Source of the DNA: Pantoea dispersa
GTDB lineage: Bacteria; Pseudomonadota; Gammaproteobacteria; Enterobacterales; Enterobacteriaceae
Direction of reading: 5' to 3'
DNA: 64,000 bases
NCBI RefSeq assembly: GCF_014155765.1
Contig: NZ_SCKT01000001.1
Coordinates: 1,302,001 to 1,366,000, forward strand
The notes under the pieces are model-generated. The model was not told the DNA's origin. It searched no databases and saw only the letters and a list, made by a program, of their open reading frames with translations. Shown here one piece after another: positions 16,434 through 24,977 of this stretch; the stretch's first letter is position 1; each line of letters begins with the position of its first letter. The position numbers and the translations under genes were made by a program.

Positions 16434-18332
16434 ATGATCAGCCTGCAAACCAATCTGTCTGCCCTCAACGCCAGCAAGCAATCTGCCAGAAGTGGCGCGG
16501 CGCTGGGCGATGCGATCCGCCATTTATCGTCGGGTATGCGCATCACCAGCTCGCGTGACGATGCGGCAGGTCAGGCGATTGGTAACCGTTTTAGCAGCCA
16601 GCAGAACGGCCTGGCGGTGGCGCAGCGTAATACCGGTGACGGCCTGTCACTGGTCGAAACCGCGGAAAGCGCGCTGGATGAGATCAATAACCGCCTGCAG
16701 CGGATTCGCCAGCTGGCGGTTCAGGGATTAAACAGCACCAATTCGCAGAGCGACTCAGACGCCACTCAGGCGGAGATTAACCTCAATCTGAAAGAGATTG
16801 ACCGGCTCAACACCACCAGCAGCTTTAACGGCATCAGGCTGCTGGATGGCAGCGCCGGTAAGCTGGGATTCCAGGTTGGCGCTAATGACAACGAGAAAAT
16901 CAGTCTCGACCTGTCGGCACCCGGCTTCAGCGTGGAGGCACTGGGACTTAAGGATTTGGTGATCAGCGGCATCAGCGGCAAAGTGACCAATGTCACCACC
17001 CTCACCGGCCTCGCCACCAATATGGCGTTCAGCAACCCGGCGATCACCGTGAACTATCTGCCCGCCAGCGGCTCACCGCAGCTGGTGCGCAGCAGTGGTG
17101 ATAACCGCCAGTACGTGCAGAGCAGCGACGCCGACGGCAAGCCGGTCTATTATCTGGCCGCCGTCAGTGCGCGCTGGGACACCGCCACGGCTGCCGGTAA
17201 CGTCTCGATTAGCCGCAGCAATCCGGCGCCGCTGTACAGCAACGTCAGCAGCATTGCGTCGCGCACCATCCCGGCGGTTAATTTTCAGGACAGCAGTGGC
17301 AGCGCGCTGAGCACCACGCCCGCAGCCACGTTAACGCAGGATAATGGCCAGTATTATATTGAGCAGAACAACAGCTGGTATCCGGCCACGCTCAGCTTTG
17401 GCAGCAGCGGCGCGGTAACGGCACGCATGACCGGCGGTGCCGCCAAAACCGACAGTGATTTCGCGACCCTGCCGACCACGGTGACCGACACGCCGGCGAT
17501 CGACACCAGCACCGCCAGCCTTAGCTTCAGCGATGCCAGCGGCAACGCGGTGAGCAATGGCCGTCTGCTGCGCACCAGCGGCGGGCAGTATGTAATGGAA
17601 GTGGATAACGGCGGCGGTAACTACCAGTATTATAACGCCGCCGTCAGCGCGACCTCGGATGGCACCAGTAATGCCCTGAGCATCGTCGCGACCAGCGCCA
17701 GCAGCATTAATATCTTCAGTGCGGTAAACAGCGTGACCGGCACCTCTTACATCACGCTCGATCCGGCCAATGTGGATGTGCGCTATACCGATGTCGATGG
17801 CAACAGCAGTAATGATGTGCTGAAACTCGACGCCGACGGCAATTACTACATGGATGTGCCGAACGGCAATCTGGATAAAACCGCCACCTTCGTGCGCAGT
17901 GACAGCAGCGGCAACCTGATGCTGAAAACCCTGCAGGGCGTGGGTGACGTGCAGATTTACTTCCAGGCGGCTTTGTCGTCAGTGACCGATGCCTCCACCA
18001 ACTTTACGACGCTGCGCGTGGCCGAGACCGGTTCAGAGATCCGCCTGAAGCATCCGGACGATCCGCTCGCCACGCTGGATCGCGCTATCGGGCAAATCGA
18101 CAGTCAGCGCACCCGTCTGGGCGCCGTTGCTAACCGGCTGCTCTCGGCGCAAACGCTGCAGGGTAACGCGACCGCCGCCATTGCGGCATCGCGCTCCCGT
18201 ATTGAGGATGCGGATTACGCCACGGAAGTCTCCAGCCTGTCGCGTCAGCAAATTCTGCAGCAGGCCAGCAGCGCCCTGCTGGCGCAGGCTAATCAGCTGC
18301 CGCAGCAGGTGCTGAAGTTACTGAACGCCTGA
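16434..18332 (+). CDS. fliC: Flagellin with large repeat-containing variable domain
   Basis: A 632-residue flagellin. Residues 1-170 are the conserved D0/D1 part (MISLQTNLSALNASKQ, then LSSGMRITSSRDDAAGQAIG) and the last ~90 are the C-terminal D1/D0 part ending QANQLPQQVLKLLNA. Between them lie four imperfect repeats starting near residues 206, 281, 362 and 446. Each has a Val-rich strand with a Ser-Gly or Asp-Gly turn, then a G-x-Y-x-x segment (GQYYIEQ, GQYVMEV, GNYYMDV). The start at 16434 is fixed by the sigma-28 promoter; the ribosome site is poor. No other flagellar structural gene is adjacent, so it may be an extra flagellin. Convergent with the next gene, 9 bp apart. Confidence 0.9.
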   Translation: MISLQTNLSALNASKQSARSGAALGDAIRHLSSGMRITSSRDDAAGQAIGNRFSSQQNGLAVAQRNTGDGLSLVETAESALDEINNRLQRIRQLAVQGLNSTNSQSDSDATQAEINLNLKEIDRLNTTSSFNGIRLLDGSAGKLGFQVGANDNEKISLDLSAPGFSVEALGLKDLVISGISGKVTNVTTLTGLATNMAFSNPAITVNYLPASGSPQLVRSSGDNRQYVQSSDADGKPVYYLAAVSARWDTATAAGNVSISRSNPAPLYSNVSSIASRTIPAVNFQDSSGSALSTTPAATLTQDNGQYYIEQNNSWYPATLSFGSSGAVTARMTGGAAKTDSDFATLPTTVTDTPAIDTSTASLSFSDASGNAVSNGRLLRTSGGQYVMEVDNGGGNYQYYNAAVSATSDGTSNALSIVATSASSINIFSAVNSVTGTSYITLDPANVDVRYTDVDGNSSNDVLKLDADGNYYMDVPNGNLDKTATFVRSDSSGNLMLKTLQGVGDVQIYFQAALSSVTDASTNFTTLRVAETGSEIRLKHPDDPLATLDRAIGQIDSQRTRLGAVANRLLSAQTLQGNATAAIAASRSRIEDADYATEVSSLSRQQILQQASSALLAQANQLPQQVLKLLNA

Positions 18333-18341
18333 TAAAGGACG

Positions 18342-19259
18342 TCATCCGGCTTCAGATGAGGCAGAAGCATCACGCTGCGCACGCACAAATTCGGTGAGCG
18401 CCCGCAGTGCCGGCGGCACCAGCCGGTGTCCCGGATAGTAGAGGCAGAGCGCACCGAGAGGCACCTGCCAGCCGGGCAGCAGGTGCACCAGTCGGCCCGC
18501 CTGCACATCCGCCGCGACCTGCTGTTCCGTCATGCAGGCAATGCCCAGACCCGCCAGCGCCGCCTGGTGGATGGCGCTCATGTCGCTGGCCGCCATACGC
18601 GGCTCGCCCTGCAGCCGATAACGCTGCTGCTGCTGGCTCAGCTCCCAGCGGTAAACGCTGCCGTCCGCCATGCGCATACACAGGGTTTGATGCTGATCGA
18701 GCGCCTCTGGCGTCTGCGGTGTGCCCGCGTGTGCGAGGTAGGCTGGCGCGGCCACCACAATCATGCGCATTTCCGGCGTCAGCCTGACGGCAATCATATC
18801 GCCCGGCACGTCCTCTGCCAGCCGAATGCCTGCATCGAAGCCGTCGGCCACGATATCCACCCGCTCTTTCTGGCTGTAAATATCGACGCGAATGCGCGGA
18901 TAGCGCTGCAGGAACGGCAGCAATATCGATGCGTACCACAGCGCGCTGCTCTCCGGCGGCACGTTGAGACGCAGCATGCCGGCCGGATCGCCCGGATCGC
19001 TGCCGGCTTCCTCAGCCGCGCTGCGGATCATCGCCAGCGCTGGCACAATTTTCTCGCTGAAACGCCGTCCGGCATCGGTCAGCGCGACGCTGCGCGTGGT
19101 GCGGTTGAAGAGCCGCACGCCCAGCCGTTTCTCCAGCGCGGCAACCGCATTGGTCACCGCCGAAGGCGACATCTCCAGCTCGCTGGCCGCCGCTTTAAAG
19201 GTGCCGCGCCGCGCGACCGCCAGCACAATTTCCAGTTCAGTCAGACCTGTCCGGTTCAT
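18342..19259 (-). CDS. LysR-family transcriptional regulator
   Basis: A 305-residue LysR regulator. The N-terminal helix-turn-helix is LEIVLAVARRGTFKAAASEL followed by MSPSAVTNAVAALEKRLG; the rest is the effector-binding domain of the CrgA/DhcR-like type. It is divergent from the aldehyde dehydrogenase gene with 104 bp between the two starts, so it probably controls that gene. The inducer is unknown. Confidence 0.87.
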   Translation of the reverse strand: MNRTGLTELEIVLAVARRGTFKAAASELEMSPSAVTNAVAALEKRLGVRLFNRTTRSVALTDAGRRFSEKIVPALAMIRSAAEEAGSDPGDPAGMLRLNVPPESSALWYASILLPFLQRYPRIRVDIYSQKERVDIVADGFDAGIRLAEDVPGDMIAVRLTPEMRMIVVAAPAYLAHAGTPQTPEALDQHQTLCMRMADGSVYRWELSQQQQRYRLQGEPRMAASDMSAIHQAALAGLGIACMTEQQVAADVQAGRLVHLLPGWQVPLGALCLYYPGHRLVPPALRALTEFVRAQRDASASSEAG

Positions 19260-19363
19260 CTATTATTCCGTTTCGCGCAATACCCTTTGCAGGCGGAGGC
19301 GGATTATCGCCGCCGGTGGTGCGTGCTACTTTGCCGCCACGCAACATGCAAAGGAGCATAGCC

Positions 19364-20782
19364 ATGCACATGATTGAACACATCTATATCAACGGCCAGT
19401 TTGTCACTCCTGACGGCGATGAATGGCTGGATATTATCAAACCTGCCGACGGCAGCGTAATCGGTAAAGCGCGTCTGGCCAATGCGCAGGATGCTGAACG
19501 CGCGATTGCGGCGGCAGCGGCGGCGTTTCCCGCCTTCGCCGCAACCACGGTGGCGCAGCGCATCACCCTGCTGGAACAGATGTACCATGCGGTTAACCGA
19601 GCCGAAAGCGAGCTGCGCGCGGCGATCCTTGAGGAGTACGGCGCGCCCACCGCACGCTCCGAGTGGATGAGCCGCTATCCGGCTGACGTGATTCTGCAGG
19701 TCATTGAAGAGCTGAAACGCTATCCGTTTGTACAACAGGCAGGCCGCGCGCAGGTGCAGATGCTGCCGCTCGGCGTTGCCGGCCTGATCACACCATGGAA
19801 CAGCAACGCCGGCTTTATCTGCCACAAACTGGCGACCGCGATTGCCGCAGGCTGTACCGCCGTGATCAAACCCAGCGAGTTCAGCCTGTTGCAGACCCAG
19901 GTGATCACCAGGGCGCTACACACCGCCGGTTTGCCTGCGGGGGTGTTTAATATCGTCACCGGACGCGGTGCCAGCGTTGGTGAAGCCCTGAGCCGCAGTC
20001 CGCAGGTGGCGAAAATCTCCTTTACCGGCTCGACCGCCACCGGCAAAGCGATTTTGCGCAGCGCCGCCGACACCTTTAAACGCGTCACGCTGGAACTGGG
20101 CGGTAAATCACCGACGCTGATTTTGCCGGATGCCGATGCCACGCAGGCAGCCGGGCTGGCGGTTCAGGCCGGCTTTATCAACAGCGGCCAGGCCTGTATT
20201 GCCGGCACGCGCATTCTGGTGCCGGAGCAGCGCAAGGCCGAGTTCGAACAGGCGCTGACGGCGGCAGTCGCTGCGGAGGTCTCCGGCGATCCGGCTGACG
20301 CGCGTACCACCATCGGGCCGATGGTCAACGAGAAACAGTGGCAGCGCGTGCAGCACTATATTGCGCTTGGCGAACAACAGGGCGCGCGCCTGCTGACCGG
20401 CGGCAGCGGCCGCCCGGACGGACTGCACCACGGCTGGTATATCCGCCCGACGCTGTTCAGCGATGTCACCAATGAAATGCCGCTGGCGCGCGAAGAGATT
20501 TTTGGCCCGGTGCTGAGCATCCTGACCTACCGCGATGAAGCCGAAGCCATCGCCATGGCCAACGACAGCGATTACGGCCTGTCGGCACTGGTGATCGGGG
20601 CGGATGAACAGCATGCGCGCAACGTGGGAGAACAGCTGATCGCTGGCCGCGTGATGATCAACACGCTGGCTCACGAACCGCGCGCGCCGTTCGGCGGTTT
20701 CCGCCACTCCGGCATAGGCCGGGAGATGGGACAGGCGGGTATCAGCGCGTTTCTGGAACCAAGGGCGCTGATTGCTGAGTAA
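19364..20782 (+). CDS. NAD(P)-dependent aldehyde dehydrogenase
   Basis: A 472-residue soluble aldehyde dehydrogenase. Visible are the cofactor-binding stretch PLGVAGLITPWNSNAG, FTGSTATGKAI, the catalytic general base in LELGGKSPT (Glu near 244), the catalytic Cys in SGQACIAGTR (near 278) and the C-terminal EEIFGPVLSILTY. The ATG at 19364 is supported by AAGGAG seven bases upstream; the longer frame lacks a ribosome site. Substrate unknown; it probably oxidises an aldehyde under control of the divergent LysR regulator. Confidence 0.88.
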   Translation: MHMIEHIYINGQFVTPDGDEWLDIIKPADGSVIGKARLANAQDAERAIAAAAAAFPAFAATTVAQRITLLEQMYHAVNRAESELRAAILEEYGAPTARSEWMSRYPADVILQVIEELKRYPFVQQAGRAQVQMLPLGVAGLITPWNSNAGFICHKLATAIAAGCTAVIKPSEFSLLQTQVITRALHTAGLPAGVFNIVTGRGASVGEALSRSPQVAKISFTGSTATGKAILRSAADTFKRVTLELGGKSPTLILPDADATQAAGLAVQAGFINSGQACIAGTRILVPEQRKAEFEQALTAAVAAEVSGDPADARTTIGPMVNEKQWQRVQHYIALGEQQGARLLTGGSGRPDGLHHGWYIRPTLFSDVTNEMPLAREEIFGPVLSILTYRDEAEAIAMANDSDYGLSALVIGADEQHARNVGEQLIAGRVMINTLAHEPRAPFGGFRHSGIGREMGQAGISAFLEPRALIAE

Positions 20783-20965
20783 GGATGAGGTGAGCGCTGC
20801 AGTGAATAGCACTGCGGCGCAGGGTGTAATGCCAGAGCCGTGTTCTTCTCTTTAGATTGTCACTTTACCGATCTTCTCAAGTGAGTATTTTTCTATGGCA
20901 GACGCCAGGGCGATCCGAAGTTTTATTATCATGAAATATGAAGGTAGTAATCGTCCTGCGCCATC

Positions 20966-21688
20966 TCAGGCTGATCGCATTTCAGCCTGCACCAGTTCAT
21001 GCATTTGAGAAATCGCGGCTTTAATATACTCCTCCTGAGGTTTAAATCTCGACATGTGTCGAACGCAAACAACAGGAACAGATTTATCGTTGAATCGGCC
21101 AACGAAACCAAACGTTGTGAAATAACCCTTTGGATGGGAATACATCAATGTATCTTTATCGCCAAAATGCTTCAGTAACAGGCTTGCAGCAGAGAGTGAT
21201 GACAGCCCGTTGCTGTGCGCAATAATCAACTCCGGATGACACATTGCCAGTGTAACTTCCTCAAAAAAAGACATTGAATTTTTTATCAGCTCTTCCATTG
21301 TCTGATTATGTTTGATGGCTTCCTGTTTTAAGGATGCTGCGTTTTCGGAACACATCATCAAAGCATTGGTGTAAACCACATCCTGCCAGTTATAACCCAG
21401 ACTGGCTGGAATTTGCTGTAAGCGTCTGGCCAAATGGGTAATTCCCCACGATCCCTGCGTTCCTTTTTCCACGTTTGAAACATCGGGTTCTTCATAATCT
21501 TTAATTATCGAGTTTGCATTTGATATGTGAGCATCCACCGCCGAGCCATTGAATCCCAGCATGATAAGACGCTTTCTGGCTGGAGGAGCCGCTAAAAGCT
21601 CAAATGCATTATCAAAAGGTCTGCCGGGAAGATTGCTGAGATCAAACCTGGCTAATCCATCTAAAATAAATTTCTTTGTTATTTCCAT
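20966..21688 (-). CDS. Unknown protein, possibly uracil-DNA-glycosylase-like fold
   Basis: A 240-residue soluble protein that I do not recognise. It is AT-richer than its neighbours. Its pattern hints at the uracil-DNA glycosylase superfamily: an early hydrophobic strand ending in a Gly-rich loop (RLIMLGFNGSAVD), a middle YTNALM, a strand PELIIAHSNG, and a late VVCVRHMSRF followed by helices with regularly spaced hydrophobics. No catalytic residue can be assigned. It lies on the 3' side of tRNA-Thr, a common island site, as a single gene. It may be a remnant of a mobile insertion. Confidence 0.6.
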   Translation of the reverse strand: MEITKKFILDGLARFDLSNLPGRPFDNAFELLAAPPARKRLIMLGFNGSAVDAHISNANSIIKDYEEPDVSNVEKGTQGSWGITHLARRLQQIPASLGYNWQDVVYTNALMMCSENAASLKQEAIKHNQTMEELIKNSMSFFEEVTLAMCHPELIIAHSNGLSSLSAASLLLKHFGDKDTLMYSHPKGYFTTFGFVGRFNDKSVPVVCVRHMSRFKPQEEYIKAAISQMHELVQAEMRSA

Positions 21689-22115
21689 ATCATCCTCAAT
21701 TTCACGGTTATGTCAAAGCTGTCTTCTGTTCTATCGGGGCGGTCTTTTCTTTAGCCGAATGGCGTTGAGTTTAACCGCCTTATTAGAGTCATTAAAATGG
21801 CTTAAAGAAAGATCATTCTGGACGGTAAGCATTATCCTGATGGATTTGTAATTAAATCGCTAAAACAGATTATTAATTGTGGCCATTTTGTTTACAGCGT
21901 AACAACACTTACAGGAATGACTTTCCGCAATCTCAGGCCTGAATAAAGGCGCGGTCACTTTACCATACTGTATAGATAGCGGGTACGCACATCCAACGCC
22001 CATCGCCTTTCTGCGCACGCAAAAAAATCGACAAGCTTATGGATGCTTCGGTCTCAAATCTGTCACACAGGCTGAATCGGGACAGTAACAATATTAGATA
22101 AGGGATTGATTTAAC
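21689..22115. other. Intergenic region between unknown gene and thrW
   Basis: 427 bp without a credible gene; a 100-codon plus-strand frame starting inside the neighbouring gene has no family features. I looked here for a duplicated 3' end of the tRNA (an attachment-site repeat) and saw none. Confidence 0.5.
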
Positions 22116-22191
22116 TGGTGCCGGAAACAGGAGTCGAACCTACGACCTTCGCATTACGAATGCGCTGCTCTACCAACTGAGCTATACCGGC
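22116..22191 (-). tRNA. thrW: tRNA-Thr (anticodon CGT)
   Basis: A 76-nt cloverleaf with encoded CCA. The acceptor arm begins GCCGGTA, the D arm is GCTCAGTTGGTAGAGC, the anticodon stem-loop GCATTCGTAATGC gives CGU, and the T arm is GTAGGTTCGACTCCTGT with the end CCGGCACCA. In E. coli thrW directly follows proBA; here about 5.2 kb of phage-derived DNA separates proA from it. thrW is a frequent integration site. Confidence 0.97.
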
Positions 22192-22347
22192 ATTGAGGCG
22201 GGAACTACGGGGAGTAAACATAGAAAAATCGGGGGGATGAGTCAAGATGGTGCCGGTTAAGTGCTGTGTTTTTCAGCATCACCCGGGCTGGCCTTACGAT
22301 TTTGACGCGGAAAAGCCGCGGCGAACAGCGACCACTCGCGCCAGACA

Positions 22348-22375
22348 CAAAAAAAGGCGAGGCCGCAGCCTCGCC
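22348..22375 (-). terminator. Rho-independent terminator of the phage-derived operon
   Basis: GGCGAGGC/GCCTCGCC form an 8-bp stem around CGCA, followed on the minus strand by at least seven T. It lies 15 bp beyond the depolymerase stop and closes the lysis/tailspike transcription unit. Confidence 0.92.
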
Positions 22376-22389
22376 AAAAGGTGCTGGCC

Positions 22390-24135
22390 TCAATCGTAAT
22401 AAGGAAGCTTACGATCGACACCGTTGATATTGACCAGCACAAAGCCCGTCGGCGTGGTTTTATTGGTCGGCGTACCTGCTGCCGTCGCGACGGTAAGCAC
22501 GCCTTTCTCGTTAGCCCCAATACCCGCGACGCCATTGTGCAGGCCAAAGCGCGCCGCCGGTTTGAGGGTGCCCATTTTGGTGGTATCCGTCACCACCGAG
22601 AAATCAGGCTGGAACAGCGAGCAGGAGCCAGCTTCAAAACGCGTCGGACCGGTGGTCTTCAGGTTAATCAGCGTGTCGCCGCTGTTGGCGCGCAGCTTCA
22701 CCCATACCACGGCATACGTGGTGCCGACGCGGCTGTAGCGAATATCCAGCACCGCCGGCTGCCCCATATGGCAGGCGTCAGCCCATACCGTTTCCAGCCG
22801 CTGCAGGTTAATCCACGTTTTCCCGGTGCCCGCCAGATTGACCGGCGAAGCGGCCGTTCCGGTTGGCTGGGTGGCGTCGGCTTTACCAATCAGCTCCATC
22901 ACCCACTGCTGATTCGCCGTCGGGAAGAACAGCTGGCCGAGGCGATACCAGTTATCGGTGTCGGTATTGTTGGTGACTTTGTGGCCGCTGTAATAGCCCG
23001 CGCGGAATGAGCCGGTGATCAGCGTGCCGTGATGCTCTTCGCGGCGATAGCCGTAGTCAAAGGTCGACAGCCAGCGCGTGCCGGCCATATCGTTCGAGAT
23101 CTTCGCCCCAGACTGCAGGCCAATCTGGCGCATAATGACGCGCGCATTATTGAGATTGAACGGCGTGCCGCAATCCTCAATGTTCAGCGTATCAATGCTC
23201 CAGGCACCGTCCGACAGATCGCCCGGATTACGCGTGTGCTCAATCCACACGTTACGCATGATGCCCTGCGTCACGCGCGGCATGTACAGCGTGGCGTCGC
23301 CGTAGCCGGTCTGGAAGTTACAGTTGCAGATCTCGATAGCCGTTGAGTGGTCCCACTTGCCGTTTGGCGAGTTCGACCAGCCAATGTCAAACACCCGGCC
23401 ATAGGTCCACAGCGTGTAGATCTGGTCGAATTTACTGTCGAGCGTATCCAGCGCTTTAATCACCGTGCCGCCGCTGTTTTGCGCGCGGAAACAGTAAATA
23501 TTTAATGTGGTGCCTTCGATGCAGGTGTTTTCGAAGAACGGCTGCACGTTGGTACACATCTCGGCGGTAATGGTACCTTTGTTGGTGGTGACGTCGGCCG
23601 ATGCCTGACCGTGCCAGGTGATGCCTTTGATCGCGGTCCGCCGTGCCTTCACTTTGAACACCGTGTTGGCACTTTTGTCGGAGATAATGGTGGTGCGCGG
23701 CAGCGAACCCAGCTCCACGTCATCCCCCTGCAGACCAAAAAAGGCGATCTCGGTGGCGCTGATGTCGATCGGGTTAATCAGGAATTTACCGCCCGGGAAA
23801 CGCACCGGCAGGTCACGGATATTACCGCTGTAGCCCTGCGTCCACGCCAGCATGCGGTTAAAGGCGTCGGTATCGTTAGCGTAACCGTCCCCTTTCGCGC
23901 CGAAGTGGTAGACGTTGACGTCGGCCGGATCGTTGATCACGCGTTTCCAGTAAAAGCCATTGCCGACCGCCAGCGTACCGCCGTCATCGGCGGCCGTGGT
24001 GGTGCCGATAAAGCCGGTGAAATCACCGCCGCCACGGAAGGTGGAGTCCGGGTTATAGCGGCGCAGGAACGCCAGGTCGCCGTTTTTGGCCGGCACAGTG
24101 GTACGCAGTTCAGCAAAAGAGTTAACTTCGATCAT
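22390..24135 (-). CDS. Tailspike-type polysaccharide depolymerase
   Basis: A 581-residue protein with the fold signature of phage tailspikes and pectate-lyase-like right-handed beta-helix enzymes: VYHFGAKGDGYANDTDAFN near residue 75, then many short beta strands (ITWHG, IEICNC, LNIEDCG) and a C-terminal beta-rich domain. Such proteins bind and cleave a specific capsule or exopolysaccharide. It begins directly with a short module (MIEVNSFAELR to WKRVIND) and lacks an obvious virion-attachment domain, and no tail genes surround it. It is the last gene of the operon; a strong terminator follows. Substrate unknown. Confidence 0.82.
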   Translation of the reverse strand: MIEVNSFAELRTTVPAKNGDLAFLRRYNPDSTFRGGGDFTGFIGTTTAADDGGTLAVGNGFYWKRVINDPADVNVYHFGAKGDGYANDTDAFNRMLAWTQGYSGNIRDLPVRFPGGKFLINPIDISATEIAFFGLQGDDVELGSLPRTTIISDKSANTVFKVKARRTAIKGITWHGQASADVTTNKGTITAEMCTNVQPFFENTCIEGTTLNIYCFRAQNSGGTVIKALDTLDSKFDQIYTLWTYGRVFDIGWSNSPNGKWDHSTAIEICNCNFQTGYGDATLYMPRVTQGIMRNVWIEHTRNPGDLSDGAWSIDTLNIEDCGTPFNLNNARVIMRQIGLQSGAKISNDMAGTRWLSTFDYGYRREEHHGTLITGSFRAGYYSGHKVTNNTDTDNWYRLGQLFFPTANQQWVMELIGKADATQPTGTAASPVNLAGTGKTWINLQRLETVWADACHMGQPAVLDIRYSRVGTTYAVVWVKLRANSGDTLINLKTTGPTRFEAGSCSLFQPDFSVVTDTTKMGTLKPAARFGLHNGVAGIGANEKGVLTVATAAGTPTNKTTPTGFVLVNINGVDRKLPYYD

Positions 24136-24185
24136 CTTAGCCTCCTCGGCATTTCAGGTTTGCAATACAAAGCGAGAGAACAGCG

Positions 24186-24416
24186 TCAGTGCGCCGCCGG
24201 GCGGCAGTGCTGGTCCCAGAGATCGTTGTGGTTGTTGATGGCGCGCACGGTGCGAATGTCCATGCGTTCGGCGTCATTGCCGTGGGTGTAAATCGGGGAA
24301 AATAATGAACAGGCGGAGTCGATAACGACGGGCGCCTCAGGGTTGGTGGTATTTCGACTGCTGCAGCTTGTCGCGAGCAGCAGCGTCATCAAGATTACCG
24401 TTACGGGTTTCCACAC
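24186..24416 (-). CDS. Rz1-like outer-membrane spanin lipoprotein
   Basis: A 76-residue protein whose start lies inside the Rz-like gene in another frame, the classic nested Rz/Rz1 arrangement. The start is GTG at 24416, preceded six bases upstream by GAGGAGG. The N-terminus VWKPVTVILMTLLLATSC is a lipoprotein signal; lipidation would be at Cys18, leaving a mature outer-membrane lipoprotein of about 59 residues. With Rz it would fuse inner and outer membranes in the last step of phage lysis. No Met-start alternative has a signal peptide in the right place. Confidence 0.82.
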   Translation of the reverse strand: MWKPVTVILMTLLLATSCSSRNTTNPEAPVVIDSACSLFSPIYTHGNDAERMDIRTVRAINNHNDLWDQHCRPAAH

Positions 24417-24630
24417 GTCTGGCCTCCTCACGCAGCTGTTGCTGCTGCTGATTAACTTCAACCGCCTGCGCGGCGGTCTTTTCGGCCTGCGCAACATCAG
24501 CTTTCGCCTGCTGCTGCACCTTGCCGATTTTTTTACCGCCGGCGTAGCTGGCAATCAGCGCGGCAATCACGCCGCCAATTGCCGCCAGCCAGTGCCAGCT
24601 GCCGGCAAGCTGAGAAAGAAGAAAGCTCAT
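24337..24630 (-). CDS. Rz-like inner-membrane spanin
   Basis: A 97-residue protein with one N-terminal membrane segment (HWLAAIGGVIAALIASYAGG) and a long periplasmic Gln/Ala/Glu-rich helix predicted to form a coiled coil (KVQQQAKADVAQAEKTAAQ onward). This is the architecture of an i-spanin. The ATG at 24630 overlaps the holin stop as ATGA. The Rz1-like gene starts inside it and extends past its end. Confidence 0.82.
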   Translation of the reverse strand: MSFLLSQLAGSWHWLAAIGGVIAALIASYAGGKKIGKVQQQAKADVAQAEKTAAQAVEVNQQQQQLREEARRVETRNGNLDDAAARDKLQQSKYHQP

Positions 24631-24977
24631 GATTTGTCCTCCAGCGTTTTTCTCTGCTCCACCAGGTTCTTCTGACGCACGAACTGCGACAGTACGCCCA
24701 TCGCCACCATGAAGGCGCCGATCAGGCCGAGATAGTTGTGCGGCAGGATCTCTTTGATATCCGCCGGCAGCGCGTTCCATGCTTCCAGCGCTGACGAGGG
24801 AAACGACTGCACCCAGGCGCTGAGCATTGAACCCAGCGACGCCAGCCACACCGACCAGGTTTTAAACAACAGGCGCGCGTGTTTAACAAACTCCAGCGTG
24901 GTGAAGCGCTGCAGCAACAGCAGCAGGATGATGGCCGCCAGCACGGCGATAACGAACAACAGCCAGCGCATGTTCAT
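24627..24977 (-). CDS. Holin-like membrane protein
   Basis: A 116-residue protein with a very hydrophobic N-terminal segment (WLLFVIAVLAAIILLLLL, residues 5-22), a middle amphipathic region and a second membrane segment near the C-terminus (YLGLIGAFMVAMGVL) followed by a charged tail (RQKNLVEQRKTLEDKS). Position between endolysin and spanins, with ATGA overlaps on both sides, indicates a holin that forms lesions releasing the endolysin. Assignment rests on topology and context, not on a recognised family. Confidence 0.7.
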   Translation of the reverse strand: MNMRWLLFVIAVLAAIILLLLLQRFTTLEFVKHARLLFKTWSVWLASLGSMLSAWVQSFPSSALEAWNALPADIKEILPHNYLGLIGAFMVAMGVLSQFVRQKNLVEQRKTLEDKS

